A stretch of 64,000 nucleotides of DNA, taken from Acidobacteriota bacterium (GTDB taxonomy: Bacteria > Acidobacteriota > Aminicenantia > Aminicenantales > Saccharicenantaceae). A program made the translations under genes and the position numbers. Location: NCBI GenBank assembly GCA_033549365.1, contig JAWSUF010000002.1:1-64000 (forward strand). The letters are read 5' to 3'. Shown here piece by piece: positions 36,184-45,554 of the stretch. Each line of letters opens with the position of its first letter. The first letter of the stretch is position 1. The notes under the pieces are model-generated. The model did not search any database. It was not told where the DNA came from and saw nothing but the letters and a program-made list of their open reading frames with translations.

Positions 36184-37995
36184 ATGAGAACCGCAATGAA
36201 AACCGCCTCTTTCAAAACGATCGTCATCCTGGGGCTGGCCGCCTTGTTCAGCCTTTCCATCGGTCCGGCCGCCGTTTCCGCGCCGGGGCAGAAAGCGTCC
36301 GATCCGCCCTTCAAGTTGAAAATCGATTTCAATCGGTGGCGAGACGTCGATGAGCTCTACTCCGACATGAGGCGCCTCCAGGCCGCCTGGCCCAAGTTCC
36401 TGACGGTCAAATCGATCGGCAAGAGTTACCAGGGCCGCGACATTCTCCTCATGGTCGTCAACAATCCCGACACGGGCCCCGAGATGAGCAAGGCGGCCAT
36501 GTACATCGACGCCAACATCCACGGCAACGAGATCCAGGGCGCCGAGGTCTGCCTGTATACCATCTGGTACATGATGGAAAACTACGGCCGGATCCCCGAC
36601 CTCACCCGGATCGTCGACGAACGGGTCTTCTACATCATCCCGACCGTCAATCCCGACGGCCGGCAATATTTCATGGCGGAGGCCAACCGGTCGGCCCGTA
36701 CCGGCCACGTCCCGGTCGATGACGACGGCGACGGACTCTTCGACGAGGACGGCCCGAACGATCTCAACGGCAACGGCTTCATCGAACAGATGCGGAAGCA
36801 TGTTCCCGGCCGGGGCACGCACCGGATTTCGCCCACCAACCCGAATATGATCGAACCGGTCCCGCCGGGCGAGACGGGCGACTACATCCATCTCGGCTGG
36901 GAAGGCCTCGACGACGACGGCGACGGATTCGTCGACGAGGACGGTCCCGGAAGCTATGACGCCAACCGGAACTGGGCGAGCGACTGGCAGCCCGACTACA
37001 TCCAGCGCGGTGCCATGGACTATCCCTTCCAGCTTCCCGAAACCCGCGCGGTCAACGACTTCCTGATGACCCACCCCAACATTGCCGGGCTGCAGGCCTA
37101 TCACAACTCGGGCGGAATGATCCTCCGCGGCCCGGGAGCGGAAGGCGCCGGAGAATATCCCTTCAGCGACGTCCAGGCCTACGATGAACTCGCCAGGACC
37201 GGCGAGCGCATGCTGCCCTTTTACCGGTATCTCGTCATCTGGTCCGGGCTCTACACGGTCCACGGCGGATTCATCGACTGGACGAACGACGGCCTGGGGA
37301 TCCTGTCTTTTTCGAACGAGCTCTGGAGCAGCGAACAGTATTTCACGAGCCAGGCTCTCAAGGACCAGCAGAAGGATCCGCAATCGCCCATCGCCCCGGC
37401 CGTGGCCCGCGACTTCTTCGACCGCCACCTGGAGTTCGGCGACCAGTATCTCGACTGGAAGCCTTTCGACCACCCGCAGTTCGGCCGGATCGAGATCGGC
37501 GGAGCCTGGAAAAAATATCACGGCCGGATTCCGCCGCGTTTCATGAGCGAAGAGATGTGCCACAGAAACGCCGCGTTCACGATCTACCAGGCCGACGAGA
37601 TGCCGCTCATCCGGATCGGCGAGACTTCGGTCGAGAAATCCGGCGGCGGCGTCTTCCGCGTCTTCGTCGAGGTTTCGAATCCGAAGGTCACGCCGACCAT
37701 CCTGGAGAAAGCGGCCCGCAACAACGTCGTCCGCCCCGATCTGATGCGTCTCGAAGGGAAAAACCTGGAAGTCGTTGCGGCCGGCTTCATCGACAACCTG
37801 GCGCTCTATCAGGTCCGGCCCTCGACGGTCGATCTCATCGACCAGAAGGACCTCAAGCGCATTGTCGTCCGCAACGGGCATCCGGGCCGGACGACGCGGA
37901 CTGTCATGTACGTCGTCAAGGGGTCGGGCAGCGCAACCTTTACTTACGACAGCGTCAAGGGGGGAGCGGCCTCAACCACGATCGCCCTGAAATGA
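36184..37995 (+). CDS. Exported M14-family zinc carboxypeptidase
   Basis: Protein of 603 residues with a signal peptide, 13 bp after the inactive paralogue. Zinc ligands His113 and Glu116 (NIHGNEIQG) and His307 (QAYHNSGG) are intact, with a candidate catalytic Glu in SFSNELW (about 379). Two Asp-rich loops (DDDGDGLFDEDGPNDLNGNG and DDDGDGFVDEDG) look like calcium sites. The C-terminal third is a beta-rich accessory domain. It likely trims C-terminal residues from external peptides, perhaps as a pair with the upstream pseudoenzyme. Confidence 0.88.
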   Translation: MRTAMKTASFKTIVILGLAALFSLSIGPAAVSAPGQKASDPPFKLKIDFNRWRDVDELYSDMRRLQAAWPKFLTVKSIGKSYQGRDILLMVVNNPDTGPEMSKAAMYIDANIHGNEIQGAEVCLYTIWYMMENYGRIPDLTRIVDERVFYIIPTVNPDGRQYFMAEANRSARTGHVPVDDDGDGLFDEDGPNDLNGNGFIEQMRKHVPGRGTHRISPTNPNMIEPVPPGETGDYIHLGWEGLDDDGDGFVDEDGPGSYDANRNWASDWQPDYIQRGAMDYPFQLPETRAVNDFLMTHPNIAGLQAYHNSGGMILRGPGAEGAGEYPFSDVQAYDELARTGERMLPFYRYLVIWSGLYTVHGGFIDWTNDGLGILSFSNELWSSEQYFTSQALKDQQKDPQSPIAPAVARDFFDRHLEFGDQYLDWKPFDHPQFGRIEIGGAWKKYHGRIPPRFMSEEMCHRNAAFTIYQADEMPLIRIGETSVEKSGGGVFRVFVEVSNPKVTPTILEKAARNNVVRPDLMRLEGKNLEVVAAGFIDNLALYQVRPSTVDLIDQKDLKRIVVRNGHPGRTTRTVMYVVKGSGSATFTYDSVKGGAASTTIALK

Positions 37996-38021
37996 ATTTC
38001 GGCGTTTTGTGAATAATCAGA

Positions 38022-40052
38022 CTAGAAATGGATGGTGAATAAGGTCCCCGCATCCGACGCGGTGTGCGAGAGTGTGCCGTCGATCTGCTGCACGAGATCC
38101 CGGACGATCTGAAGGCCGAGCGTGGCCGGATCAGCGACATTCACACCTGCCGAAAGGCCGCATCCGTTGTCGGCGATCGTCAATTCAAACCGGTCGCCCT
38201 CCTCCGCTTTCATGGCGATGCGCACCGCCCCGGACCGGCCCTCGGGAAAGGCGTGGGCCAGGGCGTTGGACACGAGCTCATTGATGATCAGGCCGCAGGG
38301 AATGGCCCGGTTGATGTCGAGCCGGACGTCCTCGACGTCGAGTTCCGCCCGGATGCCCTGCCTCTCCGAACCGGACAGCGAAAAAAGGTGGGCCGTCAGG
38401 ACTTCGATATAACTCCGGAAATCGACGGCGGAGAAATCCTTCGATTGGTAGAGCTTTTCGTGGATGAGGGCCATGGATTTGAGACGGCCCTGGAAGACGG
38501 CCAGAATCTCTTTCAGCTCGGGACTGGGAACCGTACGAGCCTGCAGGCTGAGCAGGCTCGAAATGATCTGCATGTTGTTCTTGATGCGGTGGTGGATTTC
38601 CCGGAGAAGAATCTCCTTTTCCCTCAATGCCGTTTTCAATTTCGCCTCGGCCCGTTTCTGTTCCGTGACGTCCCGGAGTGTGCCTTGAAGGGATTCGATG
38701 CGGCCTTCGACATCGCGGAGAACCGCGACGGTGATCAGGACATGAATGACGGTCCCATCCCGGCGCTTGAGATCGAGGGGATGATCTCTTAAAAAATCCC
38801 GCCCCTGCAGCAGCTCCAAGAGATGTTTTCTTTCTCCAGGATCGGCGTAGGTATCCTGAATGGGCACGGCGGCCAGTTCGGCGCGTTCATTGTAACCTAA
38901 AAGCTCCATGGCCGCATCGTTGAAATCGACCCAACGCCCCTCGGGGGAGGTGATGAAAATGCAATCCCGGGAGGTTCTGAAAAAATCCCGGTACTTGCGC
39001 TCGCTCTTTCGAACGGTGGCCTCGGCGTTCTTCCGGTCCGTGACGTCGCGCAGGATCCCGCCGATACCCGCATGACCTCTGCTCATGGGCACGGGAAACC
39101 GGCGCGATTCATAAATGCGTCCGTCGATGACTTCCTCATGGCCGATAAGACCGTCATGTTGCAGCACCTTTTCGTCCGTCGACCGGAACGATGCGGCGAT
39201 GTTCGGAGGCAGGAGGTCGGAATCCTTTCGGCCCAACACCTCCTCCTCCCGTTTTCCGAGAAAATTCAGAAAGGCCCGGTTGGCCATGATATAGCGAAAC
39301 CGCTCATCCTTCAAAAAGACCGGATCGGACGTCGATTCCAGGAAGACCTGATATCGGACCTCATGCAGGTTTTCGCGCTTGATGTTTTCCAGCCATTGCC
39401 GCACGACAAGATCCGGCTGTTTTTTGTCGAGGAATTCCTCCGGGGGAATGTAATAGAAATTCCTGGAGATGCGGTTTTCATGGATGATGTAGGGATGGGT
39501 CAGAATGGCGGATTTGATGATCTCCGGAGGACATTTCAATCTGTCATATTGGCAGAGGGCCAGGCAGGCACGCTGAGGGAAAAAATCCCGGTTGAGTTTC
39601 GCTTCATATTCCATGATCCGGTCCGATCCCGGGTGTCCCTGGAGCGCCCAGCTCATCTCGCCCGTGATTCTCAGGGCGGAGAAGCCCCGGGATAAGGCGT
39701 TCTGAGTTTCCTCGACAAGATCGGCGATCATGATATCGGGGTCGAAGGCCGCCCGGCGGGTGTAGGTCTTGCTGTGGTCAAGGATGCTCAGGGCTCCCCT
39801 GGATATGTCCAGCCTCGGATCGAGGCCCTCGGACTCGAGATTTTGGATGATCTCCTCCACCGTCCGATCCGCGACGATATAAAGGCACTTTTCCCCTTTT
39901 CCGAGACCGTCGCGGAGAAACGGAATGACGGCGTTTTTCCATTCTTCCCGGTTTGCGTGGATTAGACACAAATGGTCGGACGGCTTGAGATGAGCCAGCG
40001 CTTCCGCCAACCCCTTCTGAAGGGAAACATAGGAAAGATTCCGATCGCTCAT
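38022..40052 (-). CDS. MEDS-PAS-PAS sensor histidine kinase (HisKA_2)
   Basis: Cytoplasmic kinase of 676 residues without membrane segments. MEDS domain (about 20-180, SDHLCLIHANREEWKNAVIPF), two PAS domains (about 235-340 and 350-470), then HisKA_2 with the phospho-acceptor in REIHHRIKNNMQII and HATPase motifs NELVSNALAHAF and DNGCGL. MEDS domains are thought to sense hydrocarbon-derived or redox ligands. Its ATG overlaps the stop of the HEAT/DUF1080 gene by 4 bp. No response regulator is adjacent. Confidence 0.88.
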   Translation of the reverse strand: MSDRNLSYVSLQKGLAEALAHLKPSDHLCLIHANREEWKNAVIPFLRDGLGKGEKCLYIVADRTVEEIIQNLESEGLDPRLDISRGALSILDHSKTYTRRAAFDPDIMIADLVEETQNALSRGFSALRITGEMSWALQGHPGSDRIMEYEAKLNRDFFPQRACLALCQYDRLKCPPEIIKSAILTHPYIIHENRISRNFYYIPPEEFLDKKQPDLVVRQWLENIKRENLHEVRYQVFLESTSDPVFLKDERFRYIMANRAFLNFLGKREEEVLGRKDSDLLPPNIAASFRSTDEKVLQHDGLIGHEEVIDGRIYESRRFPVPMSRGHAGIGGILRDVTDRKNAEATVRKSERKYRDFFRTSRDCIFITSPEGRWVDFNDAAMELLGYNERAELAAVPIQDTYADPGERKHLLELLQGRDFLRDHPLDLKRRDGTVIHVLITVAVLRDVEGRIESLQGTLRDVTEQKRAEAKLKTALREKEILLREIHHRIKNNMQIISSLLSLQARTVPSPELKEILAVFQGRLKSMALIHEKLYQSKDFSAVDFRSYIEVLTAHLFSLSGSERQGIRAELDVEDVRLDINRAIPCGLIINELVSNALAHAFPEGRSGAVRIAMKAEEGDRFELTIADNGCGLSAGVNVADPATLGLQIVRDLVQQIDGTLSHTASDAGTLFTIHF

Positions 40053-43000
40053 GGGCGGGGATCCATTCCGGAAAGCGGTTTGATGCGGATGTTGCGGAAC
40101 TCCACGCGGGAGCCGTGACCCAGGAAACCGATATGGCCCCGGAGATTCCGGAGACCGGGGTGAGGCCGGCCGTCCATGGGGCCGCCCGCCGTCGCTTCAT
40201 CCAGATCGGCGTCCACGATGATGCGGCCGTTGAGGATGACGGTCACCCGGCGCCCGTTCATGACAACTTCCTGGGTGTTCCATTCCCCGGCGGGTCTGAG
40301 CGCGCCCCTCGCGGCCGGAATGATGCCGTAGACCGACCCGTGATATTGGTAAGGGCGGAGGTTCCGGTAGACGGGCGAACCGTCGTCCAGGATCTGGATT
40401 TCCATTCCGGCGTAGGCGGCGTCGCCCTGGAGGGGCGTTCTCACGCCGAGACCGTTGTTGGCCGTGGGCGTCAATTTGAATTCGAACCGCAGGACGAAGT
40501 CGGCATACTCCCGTGCCGTGTAAAGGTTGCCCGTTCCCTGTTCGGGGCGGACGACGATCTTGCCGTTTTCAGCCGCATAGCCCTTGAGGTCGCCCGTCCA
40601 GCCCGTCAAATCCCGGCCGTTGAACATCGCCGTGAATCCCTCGGCGAGTTCTCCGGCGTGTGGCAGGGCGACGGTTCCGATCCTATCCCTGGGAATCTCG
40701 CGGATATAGATATCCCGGAACCAAAGGGGGTTTCCATGGGCCTGGAGCTCGATCGGTCCGAATGAGGCGATTGGTTTTTTCGCGTCCCAATAGTTTTCCA
40801 TGAGGACGCCGTCCACCACAGGTTCGTCATTCAGGAAAACCCAGACCCTCTCTCCGATCATGACGATGCGGAAGGCGTTCCATTCCCCCACCGGATTGTC
40901 GGCCGGTTTGAGGGGTTTGGAGGGGCCGCGTTGATTGTTGTAGAGGCCGCCGCTGCCTTCCGGATTCGCCGCGGCGTCCCAAATCTGGACTTGGGGCGTC
41001 CCGCGGAGATAGATGCCGCTGTCTCCCCCGGGTGCGATCTTCCAGTCGACAAGAAGATCGAAATCGCCGAAATTCCTTTCCGTGCTGAGATTGCGGCCTT
41101 TCCCGTCGAAGACCAGAATCCCGTTCGAGACACTCCAATGGTTGCGCATGTCCTCTTCGGCCTTGCCTGCGGCCGCCTTGAGTTCCGAGGCCGACATCTT
41201 CGCCGCAACCGGAGGATCGGCGGCCAGGCCGCGCCAGCCCGAAAGATCGTGTCCGTTGAACAACGGCCGGTATCCCATGGCGGCCAGAACCTCTTCCAGA
41301 AGGCGGGCGGCTTGGGCCCGGTCTTCCGGTTCGACGCAAAGATTCCGGGCTTTCTTGACGGCCGCCACGGTTTCGTGGGTTCGAAGCCACCATTCATCCG
41401 GTGTTGCGCCGTCGATCGCCCGGAAAAGGCTGTGAACAGTCTCCCGGGCCAGAACCGGATTTTCGAGAGCCTCCGTCAACTGACGAAAAGCCTCCGGCGA
41501 GCGGACGGAGCCCAGAGCGCGGACGACGATTTTTCCGTCTTCCTCCTTTTCCAGGAAATCGTAAAGGGTTTTGAGAGCGGCGAAGCGGTCGGTTGCGCTC
41601 CATCGGCTTCGATTGACGAGACGGACACAACCTTCCAGGGCCGGAATTCTCACCCTCCGGTCGCCGGAAGACAAAACGATTTCCTTAAGAATGTCGACGG
41701 GCGAGGCGTCCGTCCATTGTCCAAGGACGCTCACGGCGGCGCTGCGCAGACGGATATCCCCGCTTCCCGTCGCCGCGGCGACGGCGTCGAGGGCCGCTCT
41801 TCCGCCCAGGCGGCCCAGGGGGCGCAGAAAAACGATTTTCTCGCGATCCGTCGAACGATTCAGGAATTGCAGAATCGGCTCGACGCGGCTTTCGGGGTCT
41901 TCGAGGCCTGTTGCGGCCGCGACGACGGCGTTTTGAAGCGAGACCGTCTCGGCGGCTTCCGAGGCGTTGAGGAGGAGATCGAGAAGGCGGGGCAGATCCC
42001 GTGGGGCGGCCATGGTTTCGAGAGCCGCGAGCGCGGCGCGTTTGATGTCGGGGTTTTCGTCCCTGATTTTTTCAATGACGAATTCGATGTGGTCATGAGC
42101 CCGGCGCGCGGCCAGAATGTTGAGAAGAACGGCCCGGCCCGCGGGGGAGGACTCTTCGTAGTTCCGGACGACAAGGGGAACGATAAAATCGGCGGGAGCC
42201 TGGAGCAGGGCCTCGGCGATATCTTCAGCCTCTTCGACATCCGCCGTTTCCAGAAGCGGAAAGAGATGCTGGACGGTCCCCGGGCCTCCGAGACGAACGG
42301 ATGCCATGGCGGCGGCCCGGCGTTCTTCGGAATGATCGCTTCCCAGGGCTTTGAGGACGGGAGGGAAGGCGATCAGGTCGCCGCGCTCGCCCAGCATGGC
42401 GATGATTCCCGCCCGGATTTCCGCGGAGGACTCTTTCATCAGAGAGATCCAGGCCTGGGTCGCCTCTTCGCCACGGATATCCGCGGCCAGCCTGAGGGCC
42501 TGTCCGCGAAATTGCGGATCAGGGTCCTTCGCGGCTTCGAGCAGGTCCGGCAGGACGGCGTCACCCAGGATCGAGGCGACAAGACTCAGAGCGGTGCAGC
42601 GGACGCGGCTTTCCCTCGGTGTTGTGTAAGCGGTGAGAATCTTGCGGGCGATTTTCAGACTGAGTTCGCGCCGGCCGTTTTCGGCCAGCCGTTCCGCATA
42701 CCGGAGATAGAGAGAAGGAGCGAAATCCCTTTCCGAAGCCGGAGCGGTCAGGCTCACCCGGCCGATGACATCAAGCGCCCGGGGATCACCGGAGGCGGCG
42801 AGAGCGTGCCGGGCCGCACTTCGGATTTCAGGATCCGGATTCGCAGCCAGGGCCAGGAGCTGCTTTTCGGCGTTCCGGACGGGCATCTCGGCCAGTCCGT
42901 TGAGCAAATCGATGCGGGCGGCCCCAGGCGCCTTTTCGACGGCCCGAAGGAGGGCGGTTTCGGCACGAGAACCTCCGATGGAGACCAGGGCCCGGACGGC

Positions 43001-43465
43001 GGGGTCTCGAAGCCTGTCGTCCGCCAGAAAAGAAGCCAGAATCTTGACGCTTTCGACTCCGCCCGCGAGCCGGATCTGGGAGATGAGGAAACTCCGGACT
43101 TCGACCGGACCGGGTTTCCGAAGAGCCCGGTGAAGAGCCTGGATGAAAGCCCGTCTCTCCTTCTCGGCTCCGGGCCGTGTCACCGTGTGAGCAAGCCCGC
43201 TGAGCGCGTATTCGGCGGCGACGGCCGGCCCGATGAAAGGCTCCTGCAGGCGTGAAATGACATTGTCAAGGGCTTTGGGGCCGAGATCCAGAATCTCCCG
43301 GCTCAACAGGTCCCGTTCGCTGATGGAGGAAGCCGGGTATCGGGCCAGGAAGGTGTCGACGCGGCCGGCGATGTCTTTTGCGGCTTCGAGAACGGGCAGG
43401 AGACAGACGGCAAGAAAGATGGATAGCACGACAACTTGGATCCGCCGGCGTTCGCTGTGAATCAT
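40049..43465 (-). CDS. HEAT-repeat protein with two DUF1080 domains
   Basis: ATG 43465 gives 1138 residues; open sequence further upstream is antisense to the Gfo/Idh gene. After a signal/anchor (VVVLSIFLAVCLLPVLEAA), HEAT-like repeats run to about residue 700. Two DUF1080 (3-keto-disaccharide hydrolase) domains follow: FNGHDLSGWRG with DSGIYLRGTPQVQIWD, and FNGRDLTGW with NNGLGVRTP and YHGSVYGI. DUF1080 proteins hydrolyse 3-keto-glycosides made by Gfo/Idh-type oxidases; such a gene is 22 bp upstream. The HEAT-DUF1080-DUF1080 layout is unusual. Confidence 0.83.
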   Translation of the reverse strand: MIHSERRRIQVVVLSIFLAVCLLPVLEAAKDIAGRVDTFLARYPASSISERDLLSREILDLGPKALDNVISRLQEPFIGPAVAAEYALSGLAHTVTRPGAEKERRAFIQALHRALRKPGPVEVRSFLISQIRLAGGVESVKILASFLADDRLRDPAVRALVSIGGSRAETALLRAVEKAPGAARIDLLNGLAEMPVRNAEKQLLALAANPDPEIRSAARHALAASGDPRALDVIGRVSLTAPASERDFAPSLYLRYAERLAENGRRELSLKIARKILTAYTTPRESRVRCTALSLVASILGDAVLPDLLEAAKDPDPQFRGQALRLAADIRGEEATQAWISLMKESSAEIRAGIIAMLGERGDLIAFPPVLKALGSDHSEERRAAAMASVRLGGPGTVQHLFPLLETADVEEAEDIAEALLQAPADFIVPLVVRNYEESSPAGRAVLLNILAARRAHDHIEFVIEKIRDENPDIKRAALAALETMAAPRDLPRLLDLLLNASEAAETVSLQNAVVAAATGLEDPESRVEPILQFLNRSTDREKIVFLRPLGRLGGRAALDAVAAATGSGDIRLRSAAVSVLGQWTDASPVDILKEIVLSSGDRRVRIPALEGCVRLVNRSRWSATDRFAALKTLYDFLEKEEDGKIVVRALGSVRSPEAFRQLTEALENPVLARETVHSLFRAIDGATPDEWWLRTHETVAAVKKARNLCVEPEDRAQAARLLEEVLAAMGYRPLFNGHDLSGWRGLAADPPVAAKMSASELKAAAGKAEEDMRNHWSVSNGILVFDGKGRNLSTERNFGDFDLLVDWKIAPGGDSGIYLRGTPQVQIWDAAANPEGSGGLYNNQRGPSKPLKPADNPVGEWNAFRIVMIGERVWVFLNDEPVVDGVLMENYWDAKKPIASFGPIELQAHGNPLWFRDIYIREIPRDRIGTVALPHAGELAEGFTAMFNGRDLTGWTGDLKGYAAENGKIVVRPEQGTGNLYTAREYADFVLRFEFKLTPTANNGLGVRTPLQGDAAYAGMEIQILDDGSPVYRNLRPYQYHGSVYGIIPAARGALRPAGEWNTQEVVMNGRRVTVILNGRIIVDADLDEATAGGPMDGRPHPGLRNLRGHIGFLGHGSRVEFRNIRIKPLSGMDPRP

Positions 43466-43487
43466 GAGTGTTCTCTCTCTCCGCCCC

Positions 43488-44759
43488 TTATATCCGCCAG
43501 GGCGCCCGCATGGGCTGGCGGACCAGGCGGTCGGCTTCCCGGTCTCCGATGAACGTCTCCGTGTCCGGGTCGAAGCGCAGGGACCGTCCGAGCTGGACGG
43601 CGATTTTGGCCATATTGACCAGCGTGCAGGAGCGATGGGCGTTGGACTCGTTGAGGGCGAACTTGCGCCGGGTTCTGACACAGCGGGAGAAGTCGGTTTC
43701 CATCGGCTCGGGATCGGGCAGCTCGGCGACCCGTTTGGCCAGATGGGGGATGTTGGATCGAAAACCTGAATAGAGACGTCCATTCGGGCCTTCGAGAAAA
43801 GGCGCTTGGATTTCGCTGTTTTCGCCGTCCAGCACGATGGTGCAGCCGTCGGCATAGCGCAACTCGATTCGGCGCCAGGATCCGCAGGCGTCAGGGTGCT
43901 GCTGGGGGGCGTCGACTTCGACGGATACGGGACTCGTCTCGTCCTTATCCAGAAGATATTGGACGGGATCGAGATAGTGCATGCCCATGTCTCCGAGACC
44001 TCCGCCGTCATAATCCCAGTATCCCCGGAACGTGCCGTGAACCCGGTGGGCGTGGTAAGGCTTCCACGGCGCCGGCCCGAGCCACATGTCGTAATCGAGT
44101 TCGGGAGGGACGGGTTGAGACGCGAGTCCTGTCCGTCCGCTCCAGTAAAACTTCCAGTCGAATCCCGTGGCGGCATTGATCGTGGCCTTGAGGGGCCAGC
44201 CCAGCATTCCGCTCAGGACGAGTTTGCGGATGGGGCGGACCGTCGTTCTGAATCCGTAGAAGACGTCCTCGAACCGGAACCAGGTGTTGACCCGGAATAT
44301 CCTGCCGTTGCGTTCGACGGCCCGGACGATATCACGGCCTTCCGCGATGGTCCGGGTCATCGGCTTTTCGCACCAGATGTCTTTTCCGGCCTCCGCGGCG
44401 GCCACGGCCATCAGACCGTGCCAGTGAGGCGGAGTGGCGATATGGACGATGTCGATGTCCGGCCGTTCGAGGATTTCGCGGAAATCCCGATAGCCCTTGA
44501 CGCCGGGGCCGGACAGTTCAAGAGCCAGGCGCAGATGACGCTCATCGACATCGCAGACGGCGAGAAGCTCGGCCCCTTTGTAGGCGATATGCCCGCGTCC
44601 CATGCCGCCGACGCCGATGATGGCCTTGGTCAGGCGGTCACTGGGTGGGATAAAGCCCGGGCCGCCGAGAATCCGGCGGGGAAGAATGGTCAGGGAGGCC
44701 GCGGCGGCCGCGGCGCCGCCGAGAAACCGGCGGCGGCTCATTGTTCCGGAACGTGCCAT
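43488..44759 (-). CDS. Tat-exported Gfo/Idh/MocA-family oxidoreductase
   Basis: ATG 44759 gives 423 residues with a twin-arginine signal (MSRRRFLGGAAAAAA). NAD(P)-binding GVGGMGRGH, DIVHIATPPHWHG, the conserved EKP in DIWCEKPMTRT, and GGGLGDMGMHYLDPVQY toward the C-terminus. Exported family members carry a tightly bound cofactor and oxidise sugar C3 hydroxyls. Co-transcribed with the DUF1080 gene, it fits a periplasmic 3-keto-sugar route for breaking glycosides. Substrate unknown. Confidence 0.88.
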   Translation of the reverse strand: MARSGTMSRRRFLGGAAAAAASLTILPRRILGGPGFIPPSDRLTKAIIGVGGMGRGHIAYKGAELLAVCDVDERHLRLALELSGPGVKGYRDFREILERPDIDIVHIATPPHWHGLMAVAAAEAGKDIWCEKPMTRTIAEGRDIVRAVERNGRIFRVNTWFRFEDVFYGFRTTVRPIRKLVLSGMLGWPLKATINAATGFDWKFYWSGRTGLASQPVPPELDYDMWLGPAPWKPYHAHRVHGTFRGYWDYDGGGLGDMGMHYLDPVQYLLDKDETSPVSVEVDAPQQHPDACGSWRRIELRYADGCTIVLDGENSEIQAPFLEGPNGRLYSGFRSNIPHLAKRVAELPDPEPMETDFSRCVRTRRKFALNESNAHRSCTLVNMAKIAVQLGRSLRFDPDTETFIGDREADRLVRQPMRAPWRI

Positions 44760-44842
44760 GCCCTCTTTTATACCAGAATCCGCTTCCGATAGCACCCCCT
44801 CTATCGCCGCCTCATCGGCGGGTCCCGGCCTGTGACGAGCCG

Positions 44843-45499
44843 TTACGGCGTCTTGCCGAGTGTCTGGAGCCGCTGCCGGTACCGGAGCATGTCCGTGATG
44901 CCGAAGACGGTTTCCTTGTTGCGGGTTTCCAGTTCGCCGACGTAACGATTGTCTCCAAAAATCGCCGGAGACATGCGCCATTCGTTGGGCCTCACAAAGG
45001 TGAAAGCGTACTGGACGATATGGTGTCCGTAGGGATAAGTCCAGATCTCCGCCGTCACCGCCTGGATGTCTTCATTCGTCCGATCGTTCACGCTGAAATC
45101 GCCGCCGCCGCCCGCAATGGAGGCCGAACGCATCGACCAGTCATCGGTCTGCCGGGTTTCGACGCCGGCCGGGCGCCCGTTCAGAAGATAGACACGGGCC
45201 CGGTCGGTGTTCCAGGGCTGGCGGTAATTCTCATTCTTGAAGGCCGCGGTCACGGCGGTGAGCCGCTCGTCGAAAGTCTTTTTTGCCTCATGAGTCCGGA
45301 ACTCCCAGAAGAGAGCCTGGAACTCCGGGCGGGCGGCTTTCGGGATCTCCCTGTAGATTTCGCGTTCGAAATCCTGCATGATCCAGTAATGCCGGGCATA
45401 CCAGGCATCCTGGGACGGCATCAGACCGATCCCGCAGGATGCGGCCGCGGCCGTGACATAGAGAACGACGGCGAGCTTGACGCAGATGGATTTCCACAT
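44843..45499 (-). CDS. GWxTD-domain lipoprotein
   Basis: ATG 45499 with GGAGGG upstream; 218 residues. Lipoprotein signal ends AAAASC. The region AWYARHYWIMQDFEREIYRE with ARVYLLNGRPAGVETRQ matches the GWxTD family, found mainly in Acidobacteriota and related groups and of unknown function. It has its own promoter (45516-45544), so it is not simply part of the Gfo/Idh operon. It may act in cell-envelope or peptidase-linked processes, but nothing here tests that. Confidence 0.75.
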   Translation of the reverse strand: MWKSICVKLAVVLYVTAAAASCGIGLMPSQDAWYARHYWIMQDFEREIYREIPKAARPEFQALFWEFRTHEAKKTFDERLTAVTAAFKNENYRQPWNTDRARVYLLNGRPAGVETRQTDDWSMRSASIAGGGGDFSVNDRTNEDIQAVTAEIWTYPYGHHIVQYAFTFVRPNEWRMSPAIFGDNRYVGELETRNKETVFGITDMLRYRQRLQTLGKTP

Positions 45500-45515
45500 G
45501 ACACCCTCCTCTGAT

Positions 45516-45544
45516 TGTGTATCACAGCAAAAACCCCCTGTCAA
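45516..45544 (-). promoter_or_regulatory. Promoter of the GWxTD gene
   Basis: Minus-strand TTGACA (45544-45539), 17 bp spacer, TACACA (45521-45516), 17 bp before the start codon at 45499. Confidence 0.6.
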
Positions 45545-45554
45545 CGGCTTGATT

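Noticed and set aside
40931-43255. A 774-codon open frame antisense to the HEAT/DUF1080 gene
   Set aside because: The sense strand shows repeats and domains; the antisense product has no coherent domain and is composition-driven.
43466-44176. Upstream extension of the HEAT/DUF1080 frame
   Set aside because: The 5' part is an out-of-frame reading of the Gfo/Idh gene, rich in Ser/Pro/Thr. A signal peptide starts at the ATG at 43465.
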